In this document: piece after piece, positions 53,308-64,000 of the stretch
Layout: each line of letters starts with the position of its first letter
Numbering within the stretch: the first letter of the stretch is position 1
Origin: Paracyclopina nana
Lineage: Eukaryota > Arthropoda > Copepoda > Cyclopoida > Cyclopettidae
NCBI GenBank assembly: GCA_019096065.1
Contig: JAGUCH010000002.1
Span: 15,698,501-15,762,500 of the forward strand
Direction: 5' to 3'
DNA length: 64,000 nucleotides
The notes under the pieces: generated by a model
What the model was told of the DNA's origin: nothing
What the model saw: only the letters and a program-made list of their open reading frames with translations
Databases searched by the model: none
Made by a program: the position numbers and the translations under genes

Positions 53308-56221
53308 TCATAAATACATATGAGACGGGCCATTGCAGTAGCTGTGGGATAGCCGATGGGCATTGGGCTGTTGGGGGCTGGATTCCAATCCTGGAAGCTT
53401 CCAGGGTGAATTAACGTCAAGGAGGGCTGTTGAGCCCGTAGCCTCAAGCATGCCCACAAGGTCTGGAGACTCTGGGGGCGATGACAAACTTTTCTTTGGA
53501 TTAAGGCTAAGAGTGGCTACTGCGTTGGAAGCCAAAGTCACATCTGGACCAGGCCTGGATGAAAAGTAGGCCTGAGTTTCGAGTGGCCTCAGATTCGAGG
53601 AGTTATGCTGAAAGAATATCTTGGCCTTGGCCTGTCGACGCGAGGAGTCGTCAAACTCTGAGGTTGACATGGACCTCCTTCGCGCTTTCTGCAAAGAGAG
53701 CAAAATTAATATTAGTAATGTTTGAAGCTGGACATGCAAATGGCAATATTACGAGTAGCACAGATGCATAGGTGTCTGGAAGGTTGAATTCTCGCACGAC
53801 GCGAAGCTCCACCAAATGCATGACCTCGTTCGAATCCATGAAATGGGAGCAAAGTGCCCGCTGAACTGAGTGCGAATTCACCAGCTTTTTCATGCGCTCC
53901 ATCATCCGGCCGATTATTTCAGAGTCTGAAGGAAAAATCAATGATTAACGGCATATTCTTCCAATTCAAATTAAGGAGAAATACCAGGGACTTTTGGGGC
54001 CTGAAACTCTAACAGATTCTCCGCACTCGAGCTGAACTCGGTCATGTGTCGCGATCTCAACATGTAGAGCGTGTCCGGAACGCTGACACATGGGCTGTTG
54101 CTGGAGATGATCTCCGGATCCTGAGCACACCGATCCTGGATGAGCTTCTTGCACTCCTCAAAGTAGGGCAAAAACAAACGGGGCCGCACATACAGCCCAT
54201 TATTGCTTTTCGGGTCCCATGGCGAGTATTTGGTAGCCACGTTGGTCTGACTCGTGAAATTGGGCAAGACAGGAAAAAGGTTGCGTTGCAAGGCCATATC
54301 CAACACCTCTGACGTCCTGTCTCTCGGTAACACATGGGGCACTCTGACACACGTGATGAGGTCTCCAATGAGATCCTTGAGCTCGCTGTCGCAAATCTCC
54401 CTTCGTTTGGACGAGTTCTTGCTGGCACGCCCCAAAGTGGCTGTGTTCGACGATGAGCTGTCCCTCGCACTGTCCGACCTCATGCCAATCTGGTGCTCGC
54501 CCCATTTGATGAGAGATTGCAGCACTTCAGACTCACTGGCCTGCGAGAAGTCTGACTGGAGGATGCGAAGCATGGAACTATGACTCAGATTGCCAAGGAC
54601 TTCCATATTGTTGGCAATGTTGAAAAACTCCTCCTCCAAGAACTGGTAGGCTTGCCTGGCAATCCACGAGGATCCGTGTGGCTTCAAGCTCCAATTGAGG
54701 ATAGCGACAACATTGCTCGCGCTCAGCACTTGCATCAGCAAGTCCTCGCAGCTCTGGGCCAAAAAGTTGAACTCGAGAAATCGGCCGATCTCATACAAGT
54801 TCATGGCATCGTGCACATTGTTGTCATCGCTGACACCTTCGTTGTCTCCAGGCTGGGCGTAGCTTTCCACGAGCCGAAAGTTGAGGGTATCCAGGTAGAT
54901 GGCATGCAGCAAGATTTTGGCATATTTAGACGGTATGATCTCGCTGTCTAAGCGTATCTCCATGACATCATGAGCGGAGCCTTGAGCAGCGGCAGCTTTC
55001 TTTGCGATGACACCAGCAAGGAATGGAGATCTGGCCGCAACGATGGTGCGGTGGCACAGATACTCGGCCGAGTGGTCGTCATCAAAGACCAGCTTCAAGT
55101 CTCCTAAGCTGAGCGTCTCGAGCAGAAAGGAAACATCCGACTCGAGGCTGTTGGGTATGCCGAATTCTTCCTCCAGGATGACAAAGGCCTCGGCGTGGCA
55201 AGATAGGTTGAGCTGCTCAGCGTTGCCAGTATACAAGTATTTGAGGACCGACTTGAGCACTTCCAAGGGCACAACGCCACCTGACCTTGTTCGCACATGG
55301 AACTCGGTGGACTCGTGAAAAGCGAGATGACGGCTGAAATAGGGACATCTGGCCATCAAGATGCTCCTGTGAGCAGGGATGTGATGGCCATGGTAGACAA
55401 GAGTTATATCACAGCACTTTTGAGCCTCGAACAGTTCCGCCAAATTCTGCCCCAGGGTTTGCGCGGGAGGCCGAGCCAGGTCAGCTTGAACGGACAGATC
55501 CTTGAGCATGGTCATGGCTTCATATTGGCCAAGCAATGACTTGAGGATCTCCGAGGGGCAATCGATGAAGTGCTCACGGAAGCAGCGGCCGTGATCTGAG
55601 CCTTTACAATGCCGTCGTTTTCCAATCAGTTTCTTCTTGAAGGTAGCAAAGCCATAGCTGCGCTTTTTCTTTTGCCTGAAACGGAGGAGCTTAGAATAGT
55701 CAAAGACAGCATTTTTTCATTAAAATCGAGCAACCTATTTATGAAAAATTACATAAAATCCCTGATGCATTTGCTCAAAATCTCATAGACATTGGAGCTA
55801 ATTGAAATTGTCCATTTATCTAGATAAGTAATTTTGGAAGCCAATCCTCTACAATTCATTGAAGTACTTTTATGCAGCTTCAAATAAAAAGGCAATAACG
55901 AGATCTATCAACTTCAATGCCCTATTCATTGCTTGATGCACTAAACCCACTTTTAAGAGAGAGACCTGATTAACTTAATTGCTTCATTTCTAAGGTATCA
56001 TTGTGCACTAAACCCACTTTTTCAACTTACTTTGGATTGATGGCAGTTTTGTCTCCAGAGTGGTTGAATGTCAAGGAATGCCGATAACAGCGTCGATCCA
56101 GGCTAAGATAGCTCATTGAGTAGCAATGACATCTGCGGATCACGTCTCCGCTTGAAGTCGCCGAGGTCAGCCCTTGGCCTCCAGAGGCTGATCCTATGTT
56201 AGACGAGGCCGCAATTCCCAT
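53308..56221 (-). CDS. BTBD7: BTB/POZ domain-containing protein 7
   Basis: Four exons (56031-56221, 53985-55675, 53753-53925, 53308-53688) give 811 residues with consistent phases. The N-terminus MGIAASSN has the myristoylation-type start of human BTBD7 (MGANASN). Exon 2 encodes a basic segment (GFATFKKKLIGKRR; human GLATLKKKFIKRR), then two BTB domains and a BACK-like region. SLLGQYEAMTMLKDLSVQADLARP... and NNGLYVRPRLFLPYFEE are characteristic. Exon 3 matches the human block HTEQVQRAYAL...VLREFGL (here HSVQRALCS...VVREFNL). The long Pro/Ser-rich vertebrate C-terminus is replaced by about 127 residues. BTBD7 regulates epithelial branching and E-cadherin in vertebrates. Intron 1 is 355 bp. Confidence 0.92.
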
Positions 56222-57072
56222 GGCTGCTTCTTTTCAATTAGGTCATTATCAATTGGATTCGAGTCTTGCTGTGAAAGACACAAATTCTGACAATTTTCAC
56301 ACAGAGCGCTGAAAAATTCTAAATTGTTTTAGTGTGTCGGAGTGGATGTGCGTTCACACTGCCATTTCGCGAGTAAATTCAAAGAAACGCCACTTTGAAC
56401 GTTTTTTATAACGTCGAAAAGCCAAACTGATAACGAATTGTGCATTTTCTTGCTGAGAGCGAAAGAGTAGATCACCTGGGCAGAAAATGATCGAAAAAGC
56501 TCAAACTCACCAACGCGCATGACAGAATTTCAACGGCGATTTAAGGCTCTGAACTTTTTTTAAACATTCTGTCAGCCTTAAAAAAGGAATTATCATGCAA
56601 AAAAAGTCGAGGGAAATGTACTCGCGCTGAGACACGAGGCCTTAAAAGTCATTTACTGATTCTGGCTGAGTAAGCGCCCCTGTCTAGCCATCGCGAGTCA
56701 GTACAAGGGATGACGCATATTTTCTAAAATTGCATTCTTGGCGCGGCTCGACTTTCATCAAGTGTCAAATTTGGCGAAAGAAATGAGCCATGATAATTGA
56801 TTCGCACTTGTTCGCGAAATCACCAGGCTAATTTGTCTTTTCTTTGCGATGCGGCAATTTGGCGAGAAGTTACAATTGTAAACAAAGATGAAAAAGAGAG
56901 TTTTGCAAATCATGGCTCCGCTGCTAGACATGATTTTGCCCATATAAGGCAATGTGCAAGAAAGAAAACACGCCTTCAATTCATGCAGCGGACACTACTA
57001 TCATCATCATCAACAGGACTGGCGGCCGGTTTTCACTAGCAGGACCAAAATTTCCAACTTGTCATAGTTGTC
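56222..57072. promoter_or_regulatory. Divergent upstream region of BTBD7 and WDR1
   Basis: 851 bp between divergent starts. No coding content recognised. Probably holds both promoters and 5' leaders. Confidence 0.4.
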
Positions 57073-59023
57073 ATGAGTGCCTTTCAAAATCGTGCTATCT
57101 TTGCCACACTGCCGAGGACCGAACGAGGCCGGCCCATCGTCCTCGGCGCTGACCCCAAAGGCAAGAATTTCCTGTACACTCACGGGAACTCGGTCATCAT
57201 CCGGGACCTGGCCAAGCCCGAGATCGCCGATGTCTACACTCAGCACTCGTGTCAAGTCAATGTGGCCAAGTACTCGCCCTCGGGCTTCTACATCGCGTCA
57301 GCGGACAAGTCCGGCAAGATCCGCATCTGGGATACGATCAATGCTGAGCACATCCTCAAATCTGAGTACCAGCCCATTTCCGGACCCGTTCATGATCTAG
57401 CCTGGTCGCAAGACAACCAGAGAATTGTGTGCGTTGGCGAAGGCCGCGAGAAGTTTGGACACGTTTTCCTGGCTGACACCGGTACCTCCAATGGTGACAT
57501 CACTGGCCAATCGAGGCCGGTGAACAGTTGTGATTTCAGGCCCGCGCGGCCTTTCAGGATCATCACTGGCAGCGAAGATAACTCTGTGGCCTTCTACGAG
57601 GGGCCTCCTTTCAAATTCAAGGGAACCAAAACGGTATGTTATTATCGTTGATGTTCATCAGCACAGGAAATTCACGTTTTAATTTGTAGGAACACGCCAG
57701 GTACTGTCAGTCTGTAAGATACTCACCTGATGGCAACTTTTGGGCCTCTGGTGGCTTCGATGGAAAAATCTTCCTCTATGAAGGAAAAGAGTCGGAGCTC
57801 ATTGGCGAGATTCAGGATGCAGGTGGCAAAAATGCTCATGGGGGTGGCATTTATGCTATATCTTGGGCTGACACAAGCAGGAGCCTCATGTCCTGCTCCG
57901 GAGACAAGACTTGCAAAATTTGGGACGTTGAGACCAAACGGGCAACCACAACTTTCACCATTGGTGACACTGTGGAGGACCAGCAGTTGGGCTGTCTCTG
58001 GAGTGGCAACTACATGATCTCTGTCTCCTTGAGCGGGTGCATCAACTACTTGGACCCCAGGACCCCATCCAAGCCAGTCAAGATTGTGTATGGTCACAAC
58101 AAGCCTATCACGCGAATGATCAAGGGCCATGACGACTCCAACCCTACCTTACTCACAGGTGGATCTGATGGACGTGTGGTCGAATGGACTGTCGCTGATG
58201 GCTCGACTCGAATTGTCCAAGGTGAGGGCCATGGAGCGCAAGTAAATGGCATGAAGCAAGCAGAGGGGTCCAACATTGCTTCTGCTGGCATAGATGATAC
58301 TGTAAGAACCTTTGACCAAACGAAGTGCTCCTACAACGCTGGAAGCATGACCAAGCTAAAATCCCAGCCTCGTGGCCTCGATCACAAAGGAGACCTGACT
58401 GCAGTAGCATCCGTGAACATCATTACCTTAGTGAGTACCTGGATTTTCAAATAGCAGACTATGCATTTAATTAGCAAATTATTTTGCTGCAGATCAGAAA
58501 TGGGCAGGTCAGCGAGACTCAAGTTGACTTTGAGCCATCTTGTGTTAGCATCTTGAACGATGAAGAGATTGCTGTGGGGGAGAGCAGCGATGGGAACTCC
58601 ATCAGGATTTATGGCGTGGTTGACAGTGCTCTTGAGGAGCGAAAAAAGATAGCGTTGACGGGCACTGTCACGGATCTGGCTTACAGCCCGGATGGGTCAT
58701 ATCTAGTGGCCTCGGATAGTAATCGAAAAGTGACACTCTTCAACGTGGCCAACGATTACGAAAAGGCCAACCCTCGTGAGTGGGGATTCCACACGGCCAA
58801 GGTCAATTGCGTGGGTTGGTCACCCAACTCTCTATTCATCGCTTCTGGAGGCCTGGACTGCTCCCTGATCGTTTGGAGCGTGGAGAAGCCGGAGAAGCAC
58901 AAGATCCTCACCTCTGCTCACGCCCAGAGTCAAATCACTGGTGTTGTCTGGTTGGATGACAAGTCTGTTGCCACCTGTGGCCAGGATGGCAATGTCAAGA
59001 TTTGGGACGTCGACCTGAACTGA
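57073..59023 (+). CDS. WDR1: Actin-interacting protein 1 (WD repeat-containing protein 1)
   Basis: Three exons (57073-57633, 57690-58430, 58493-59023; introns 56 and 62 bp) give 610 residues, close to the family's 605-610. Two seven-bladed WD40 propellers are expected; clear blades end in IRIWD, CKIWD and VKIWD. The N-terminal segment ATLPRTERGRPIVLG and the C-terminal end NVKIWDVDLN are typical of animal AIP1. AIP1 caps and disassembles cofilin-bound actin filaments. The coding region is GC-richer than its flanks. Confidence 0.97.
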
Positions 59024-59656
59024 GGCTACTATTTATTTTGATGATTATATTTGGTGATTCGCCACTTCCAAAGAGAAAAAACAAGAAAAGACAAAAATGA
59101 TAGATAGAGATAAGTGCATCATTTATTATTATTACGATGATTATAACACCAATCTATTCCACTTTTAATTTTACTAACCCACCATGATAAAATATAAAAA
59201 AACATGAAATTGCCGGAAAAAAGCAACACTTTTTAAAACATTCATGCAGAAAACGAAAGCTGCTTGACCCATATTTTCCTTATCAGTTTTTTTAAAGTAT
59301 GTCATGACTTTCACTCTGCGGTAGACTCAATTTGTTGTAACGTTTTGTGTGAATGGGAATTAGTCCGAAAAAATCTCGTAGTTTTGGGGCCCAGTTTTCG
59401 GTTACGTCAACCCCCGCATAGCTATTTTGGCAAGCCTTGGCATACCGACTAAACAAGAACGTAGAACGACTTTCGTTCTTGACAAGGTCGAACACATAGG
59501 AGCGCCATTGCTCTACTTCTACTACGTAGAGCTTTCTAAAAACGGCTTCAGCTGAATGAGGAGACGTCTACAACTACTCTCCTCAGCAGCAAAATTGTCC
59601 GGAGTTGACTTGCGGACACTTTGGCCAAAGCACGTGGCATATAAACACACTTCAAA
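59024..59656. other. Intergenic, WDR1 3' side and glycogenin promoter side
   Basis: 633 bp, AT-rich at the left, no coding content recognised. An ORF pair on opposite strands at about 59264-59495 is fortuitous. Confidence 0.4.
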
Positions 59657-62641
59657 ATGCCAAACGGTGAGTAAAAAGCAGATCACTCTGACCTGATTTG
59701 AGCTAAAAGCTTCTACTACTGCAATTTGGCCTTGAACTGTCCCATAAAAAAACCTATATTGCCTTCTTCTTCAAACGCATAACATTGAGTTGCACACACG
59801 TGTTGAACAATAGTAAAGCTAGGAGCTTGAAAAACCAGTTTCTGCCTTGCTGCAAGGTCGTTTCAAGGGTTGACACTCGAAATCCCTAAATATATTTAGC
59901 TGTTCAGCAAAATTGCGCAAACTTGCTGACTTATTCGCAGTCAGCTCAGTGTGTGGTCAAATCTTGGGACGTCATGGCCAGCAGTAGTAAGAGGAGAGCA
60001 AGCTTTGCCAATTTAATGAAACGCATTTTATTTGCTATTTCCAGCCGAAGCTTCCTCCCAGGCATGGGTAACCTTAGCCACCAACGACTCCTACGCCCTT
60101 GGAGCACTTGTCTTGGCCAACTCTCTGAAGAGGTCTGGCACCACGAGGAAGATTGTCATCATGGTCACTGCCGAAGGCTTGAGTGCACCCATGAGAGCTC
60201 AGCTGGCCAATGCTTTTGATGAGGTCGTTGATGTATCCCTGATGGACAGCAAAGATAAGGTCAACTTGGCCCTGCTTGAAAGACCAGAGTTGGGAGTGAC
60301 CTTTACAAAGTTGCACTGCTGGTGTCTTGTCCAGTACTCCAAGTGCGTCTTCCTTGATGCTGACACCCTGGTAATTACCTATTAACTTTCGTTTCGGTTC
60401 GTTATAGTTATGATTCTCATATTGTAGGTGGTGAAGAACAGCGATGAACTGTTTGAACGATCCGAGTTCTCGGCTGCTCCCGATGCTGGTTGGCCCGACT
60501 GCTTCAACTCCGGAGTGTTTGTCTTCAGCCCTTCCAAGGAGACGTTCGCCAAACTGATGGAGCACGCTGCCACTGAGGGGTCCTTTGATGGAGGGGATCA
60601 GGGTCTGCTCAACACCTTTTTCAGCACATGGTCTTCCCAGGACATTTCGAAACACCTGCCCTTCCTGTACAACATGTGTGCCACAGCAACATACACTTAT
60701 CTGCCAGCCTTTAAACGGTACCATATAATTGATTGGCATCAATTATATCTGCTATTGCACTCTGCTATTTCCAGATACGGGCAAAACGTCAAGATTGTCC
60801 ACTTCATTGGCACTTCCAAGCCATGGCATGTCAAGTTTGACTCGCATGGCCAGCCTCAGCCTCAACTGTACGAGGAGCACACCGCCCAATTCCTCAAGCA
60901 TTGGTGGCACATCTTCCACACGGATGTCAAGCCATCCTTGACCAAAGTGGTGAGTCCTTAAGAGTCTTTCGAATTCATCAAAGCTTTAAATAGTCGCGGA
61001 TGATTTGTAACCTACAATATATTTTTGCATGAGAGAGAAAAGTAACTTTTGTCACTTATGAGGCTGATGAGGAGCTCCCCAATGAGCAGGCTATTGAGAA
61101 CCTAAGTGAGCAGCTATGCAGAAGCGGCTTCACCCAAATTCCCTCTACCACTCAGCAGTCGGTAATTACCGCATTGATCAGAGATGACACCAGTGACAGC
61201 AAAATCCTACTCAGAACTTCTTAAAATACTACTTATATCATTGCTCTCAATACATGAGCAATTTGTCAACTTAATGTGATTATTATATAGCGCACGTGGC
61301 AAATTAATTAATGTGTCCTTATAGGTGGAATCAGTGGTGGAAGTTGTGGGACAAGACGTGTCTGCCGCGTTGGCCTTCACTGACTTGAGCCTTGGTGCTA
61401 GTGGCAGCGGAGTTCCGGATCAGTCCGTTTCTCAGGACAGGTCTCGTTGGGAGGAGGGCAACCCTGATTTCAGAGGGGCTCACTCTTTCGATAACATCCT
61501 GAAAAAGATTGATTCCACCATGTCCTCTCCAAATTCGGGTGAGTCCTTCTTCACGAATTAAGATCTCAGAAATGCTCAATGATCATGTACACGAATAGCT
61601 AGGCGATTTGGGTAAGCCAACTTTCTAGCATATATGGAGTTAGATCATTTTAATCTAGATGTGTTTTTAAACTGCCATCCCTGCATGCATGCGAATTTTA
61701 AAGCCAATCATCAGACTACGTCATGATCACAAACAGACGTGCTTCTCTAGCTTCTCTATCTTAATCCTTTCCGCCGCTCAAGACCGCTCAAGATCACCTG
61801 ATATTGCCGATTGGCCCTCACGCGGGCTTGCAGCCACGCCCCTAATTCACGGGGTCAATACTTACCTCGAGCAGGTTGATGATACCCAGGCTAACGATAT
61901 TGACGACAGGCAAAGGTGGGAGCAAGGGCACCCGGATTTCAAAGGTGTCCATGCTTTTGACAACATTCTTGTCAAGCTGCAGGAGAGCTGCTGCAACAAT
62001 GACCATGATATCATTCAAGAACCACAATATTTTCCCAATCCAGATTCTCATAGCCCCAACAATTATGATCGCAATCACGATCATGAAGAAGATATTATTC
62101 AATCCAGTTATCCTGAACCCCCACTCTCATTTCCTGCCCCAGTCATATCCTTTGACTTGGTGCTGCAAAGGATCACTGCCAGTCTTGCTGAGAAGCCATC
62201 TCAAATGACAATTAGTGCTCCTGATCACGAAGAGCCCAAGCAGAAGGACCAAGCAGTACAAGTGTCTTTGCCTTTTCCTGCAAGGCGAGTATTGGACTGG
62301 ACGGGTGCTGGGTCCGGAGTCCATAGGAGACACTCTTTTATGTTGCATGCGCACTCATTTTCTCTTAATCCTATTGTACTCTTAACAACAAACGCACACT
62401 CCTAAATTAGTAAACCACTTGAGCAGTTATTTTCAAAGGTATATATATAGTTAAGAGCGTCTAGGTATACAGCGACCAAGCAGTTTTGCGCTTCTAATAT
62501 GCTGACATGTTTGATTTCAGGACGTTAGAAGAGAAGATTTTCTGTCCAACTTGTGGCCAACCCGCGCCTCCGGAATGGACTCCAAAGCAGCGCAAGCGGT
62601 TTCTCAGACATTGCCAGAAACGCGAACTCTATGCTGCCTAA
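59657..62641 (+). CDS. GYG: Glycogenin, long form with extra C-terminal zinc-binding tail
   Basis: Eight exons (59657-59666, 60045-60370, 60428-60717, 60775-60949, 61036-61161, 61325-61538, 61783-62284, 62521-62641) give 587 residues in phase. The GT8 domain is intact: TLATNDSYALGALVL, the manganese-binding DAD of FLDADTL, PDCFNSGVF, and YLPAF containing the self-glucosylated Tyr. The C-terminal glycogen-synthase-binding motif occurs twice (RWEEGNPDF...FDNI and RWEQGHPDF...FDNI). The last exon adds a Cys/His tail (CPTCG, then FLRHC). An alternative first exon at 59974-59986 (MASS) has the same phase. The last intron uses a GC donor (AAG|gcgagt). Exon 5 is supported only by phase and composition. 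Confidence 0.9.
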
Positions 62642-62715
62642 AAGTCTTTAAAACTAACAGAAATGCAATGTTTTTTACTGCAACAATTCAGCTTGCATAA
62701 TATACATTTTAAAAC

Positions 62716-63535
62716 TTATTCACATTTCGATCTGGACCAACATTGCTGCTCTTGCTCAAGAAACGGAATGGCACAGGATCCCTTCACGCATTTTCGGAAC
62801 CTGCGACGAAATCCTGAGCACTCTTTGAGGCAAAGTGTCCATTCGTTCCATTCACTCCAAGTAGATGTGCCTGACATGAATATAATTAAGCTTTTTAGTA
62901 ATAATCTTGGAGTTCTGAGCTTTTACCGAAGCTCCGGAAGCCTTTTCTGACTTTTCCACTTTCGCCTGAGTAGTCGTTATCTTCATAGCTATAGCTGCCT
63001 TCTGAATAATCCTCCAGAGAGCCTTAACGGTGAGTATTTTTTACAATCTGCTAGGAAAAATTCTTTTGTCAATGGTTACCTTCAAGCCCCGTTTTGGGCT
63101 GCTCGTTCACTAATTTGTTATATTCCTCTGCAACTGAAAGGGGAAGTAAAATAGCACTTTACGTCTTTGCTTCCTGATTTGGTTACCTTACCCAGAGTCC
63201 TAAAGCTTTTCCCTCTTGTATGCGTGTTAGGTCTGAACATGTGCCTGTTAGATTCTGGGTCATAAAAAATAAGTACGGATAATGGAAGAGTGCATTTTTC
63301 TGCCATAGTTACTTATAAAGTCCTTATGCGATTCAAAGATAATTCCACTATCTGGAGGGCCAAAATCTCCAGCATAATCAGCCGAGTCAGGTTGGCTTTT
63401 CTCACAAACTGCTTTTTTGGGGATGCGTAAGTACACCACATTGGGCTGCTCCCTGTCGATTAGCATCTGAGTAAAGGCTTCTTTTAGGCCAATGATGAAG
63501 AAGAAAAAGCAAGCAAAATTAATGATATTTGCCAT
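62716..63535 (-). CDS. Small secreted protein with a thrombospondin type-1 repeat
   Basis: Five exons (63313-63535, 63192-63254, 63080-63133, 62927-63022, 62716-62870) give 196 residues with every internal junction in phase 1. The N-terminus MANIINFACFFFFIIG is a signal peptide. A middle region is rich in Asp, Ser and Tyr (EDYSEGSYSYEDND). The last exon is a TSR: TWSEWNEWTLC has the spaced Trp, followed by three further Cys pairs and a basic FRRRFRKC strand. TSR domains bind glycans and matrix. No protease or other catalytic domain is present. I cannot name an orthologue. Convergent with glycogenin; the stop codons are 74 bp apart. Confidence 0.75.
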
Positions 63536-64000
63536 GCTTAGCCTAATGTTAAAATGTGACCTAAGTAGAACGAATTGAAACTGTGACAGCTTTAAATTGA
63601 TCCTTTCATGCTTCTTGACACTTTCATTATAGACTTTATAGTTTCATAGCTTCATTTAACGCACAAAATATAATCCAGGTACATGCGCATGATATTTTCA
63701 ACAAGATTTTAAATCTTGTCATCTCATTATATGCACTGCGAGTAGCATATTCTATAATTTAAATGCGAACACAAATATCTCTGATATCTTTAATGTTTCA
63801 TTGCTTTTGCCCTCGTTTTGCAGAATATTTGAAATATTTTGCTCAAATATTTGGAGGCAACTAGAGGTTTGGTACTACAATAAAACAAGAAAAAAATTAC
63901 TTTCTAGCAATGCAATCATGTGCGTTTTAGGCTACCTTTGTTCTTGTGAAAGCAAAACCAAGGCTGATTTACATCATTCATAATTGTTATTATGTTGATA
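63536..64000. other. Right edge, upstream of the TSR gene
   Basis: 465 bp, strongly AT-rich, presumably the promoter side of the TSR gene. The short ORF at 63801-63983 has no recognised content. Confidence 0.4.

Noticed and set aside
54046-55395. Plus-strand ORFs opposite BTBD7
   Set aside because: Antisense shadows of the conserved BTBD7 exon; no recognised motif.

Overview
The window is nuclear DNA from an animal, most likely an arthropod. Genes are split by short GT-AG introns, mostly 54-75 bp. The encoded proteins are close to animal orthologues (MOB1, VPS33A, BTBD7, ZFYVE21, MAIP1, WDR1). The repeat fraction includes chuvirus-glycoprotein-like envelope fragments of the kind carried by arthropod LTR elements. 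I cannot name the species.

Layout. (1) 1-23.2 kb is a compact gene block. In order it holds an LTR-element remnant, a damaged MBF1-like gene, GNL1(-), MMAB(-), VPS33A(-), eIF3h(+), MOB1(-), the PDX1(-)/PDX2(+) divergent pair for vitamin B6 synthesis, a CCDC167-like gene(+), a BTB-kelch gene(+) that starts 8 nt after it, ZFYVE21(-), CDC7(+), MAIP1(-) and eEF1G(+). (2) 23.2-53.3 kb is almost entirely repeats. It holds tandem repeats, a nested fold-back structure of about 1.7 kb, a complete but decayed Ty3/gypsy-type element (27566-33468, 240-bp LTRs, CTGG target duplication), several short hairpin elements, and a 16-kb cluster (about 35.9-51.4 kb) of gag- and envelope-like ORFs with no polymerase. 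A small spliced gene of unknown function lies in the middle (39.8-40.3 kb). (3) 53.3-64 kb is dense again: BTBD7(-), WDR1/AIP1(+), a long glycogenin(+) and a small secreted thrombospondin-type-1 protein(-).

Exon structures were built by hand from splice consensus and reading phase. For every multi-exon gene reported as intact, the phases add up to an open frame from start to stop.

How the genes work together. PDX1 and PDX2 are the two subunits of PLP synthase and share one 435-bp divergent promoter region. Most animals lack this pathway; here it sits between ordinary animal genes, and PDX1 carries introns, so it is a resident pathway and not contamination. MMAB and GNL1, and CCDC167-like and BTB-kelch, are same-strand pairs 87 and 8 nt apart, which suggests polycistronic or trans-spliced transcription. 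The remaining genes are housekeeping functions (translation, endolysosomal tethering, Hippo signalling, replication licensing, actin turnover, glycogen priming) with no evident shared pathway.
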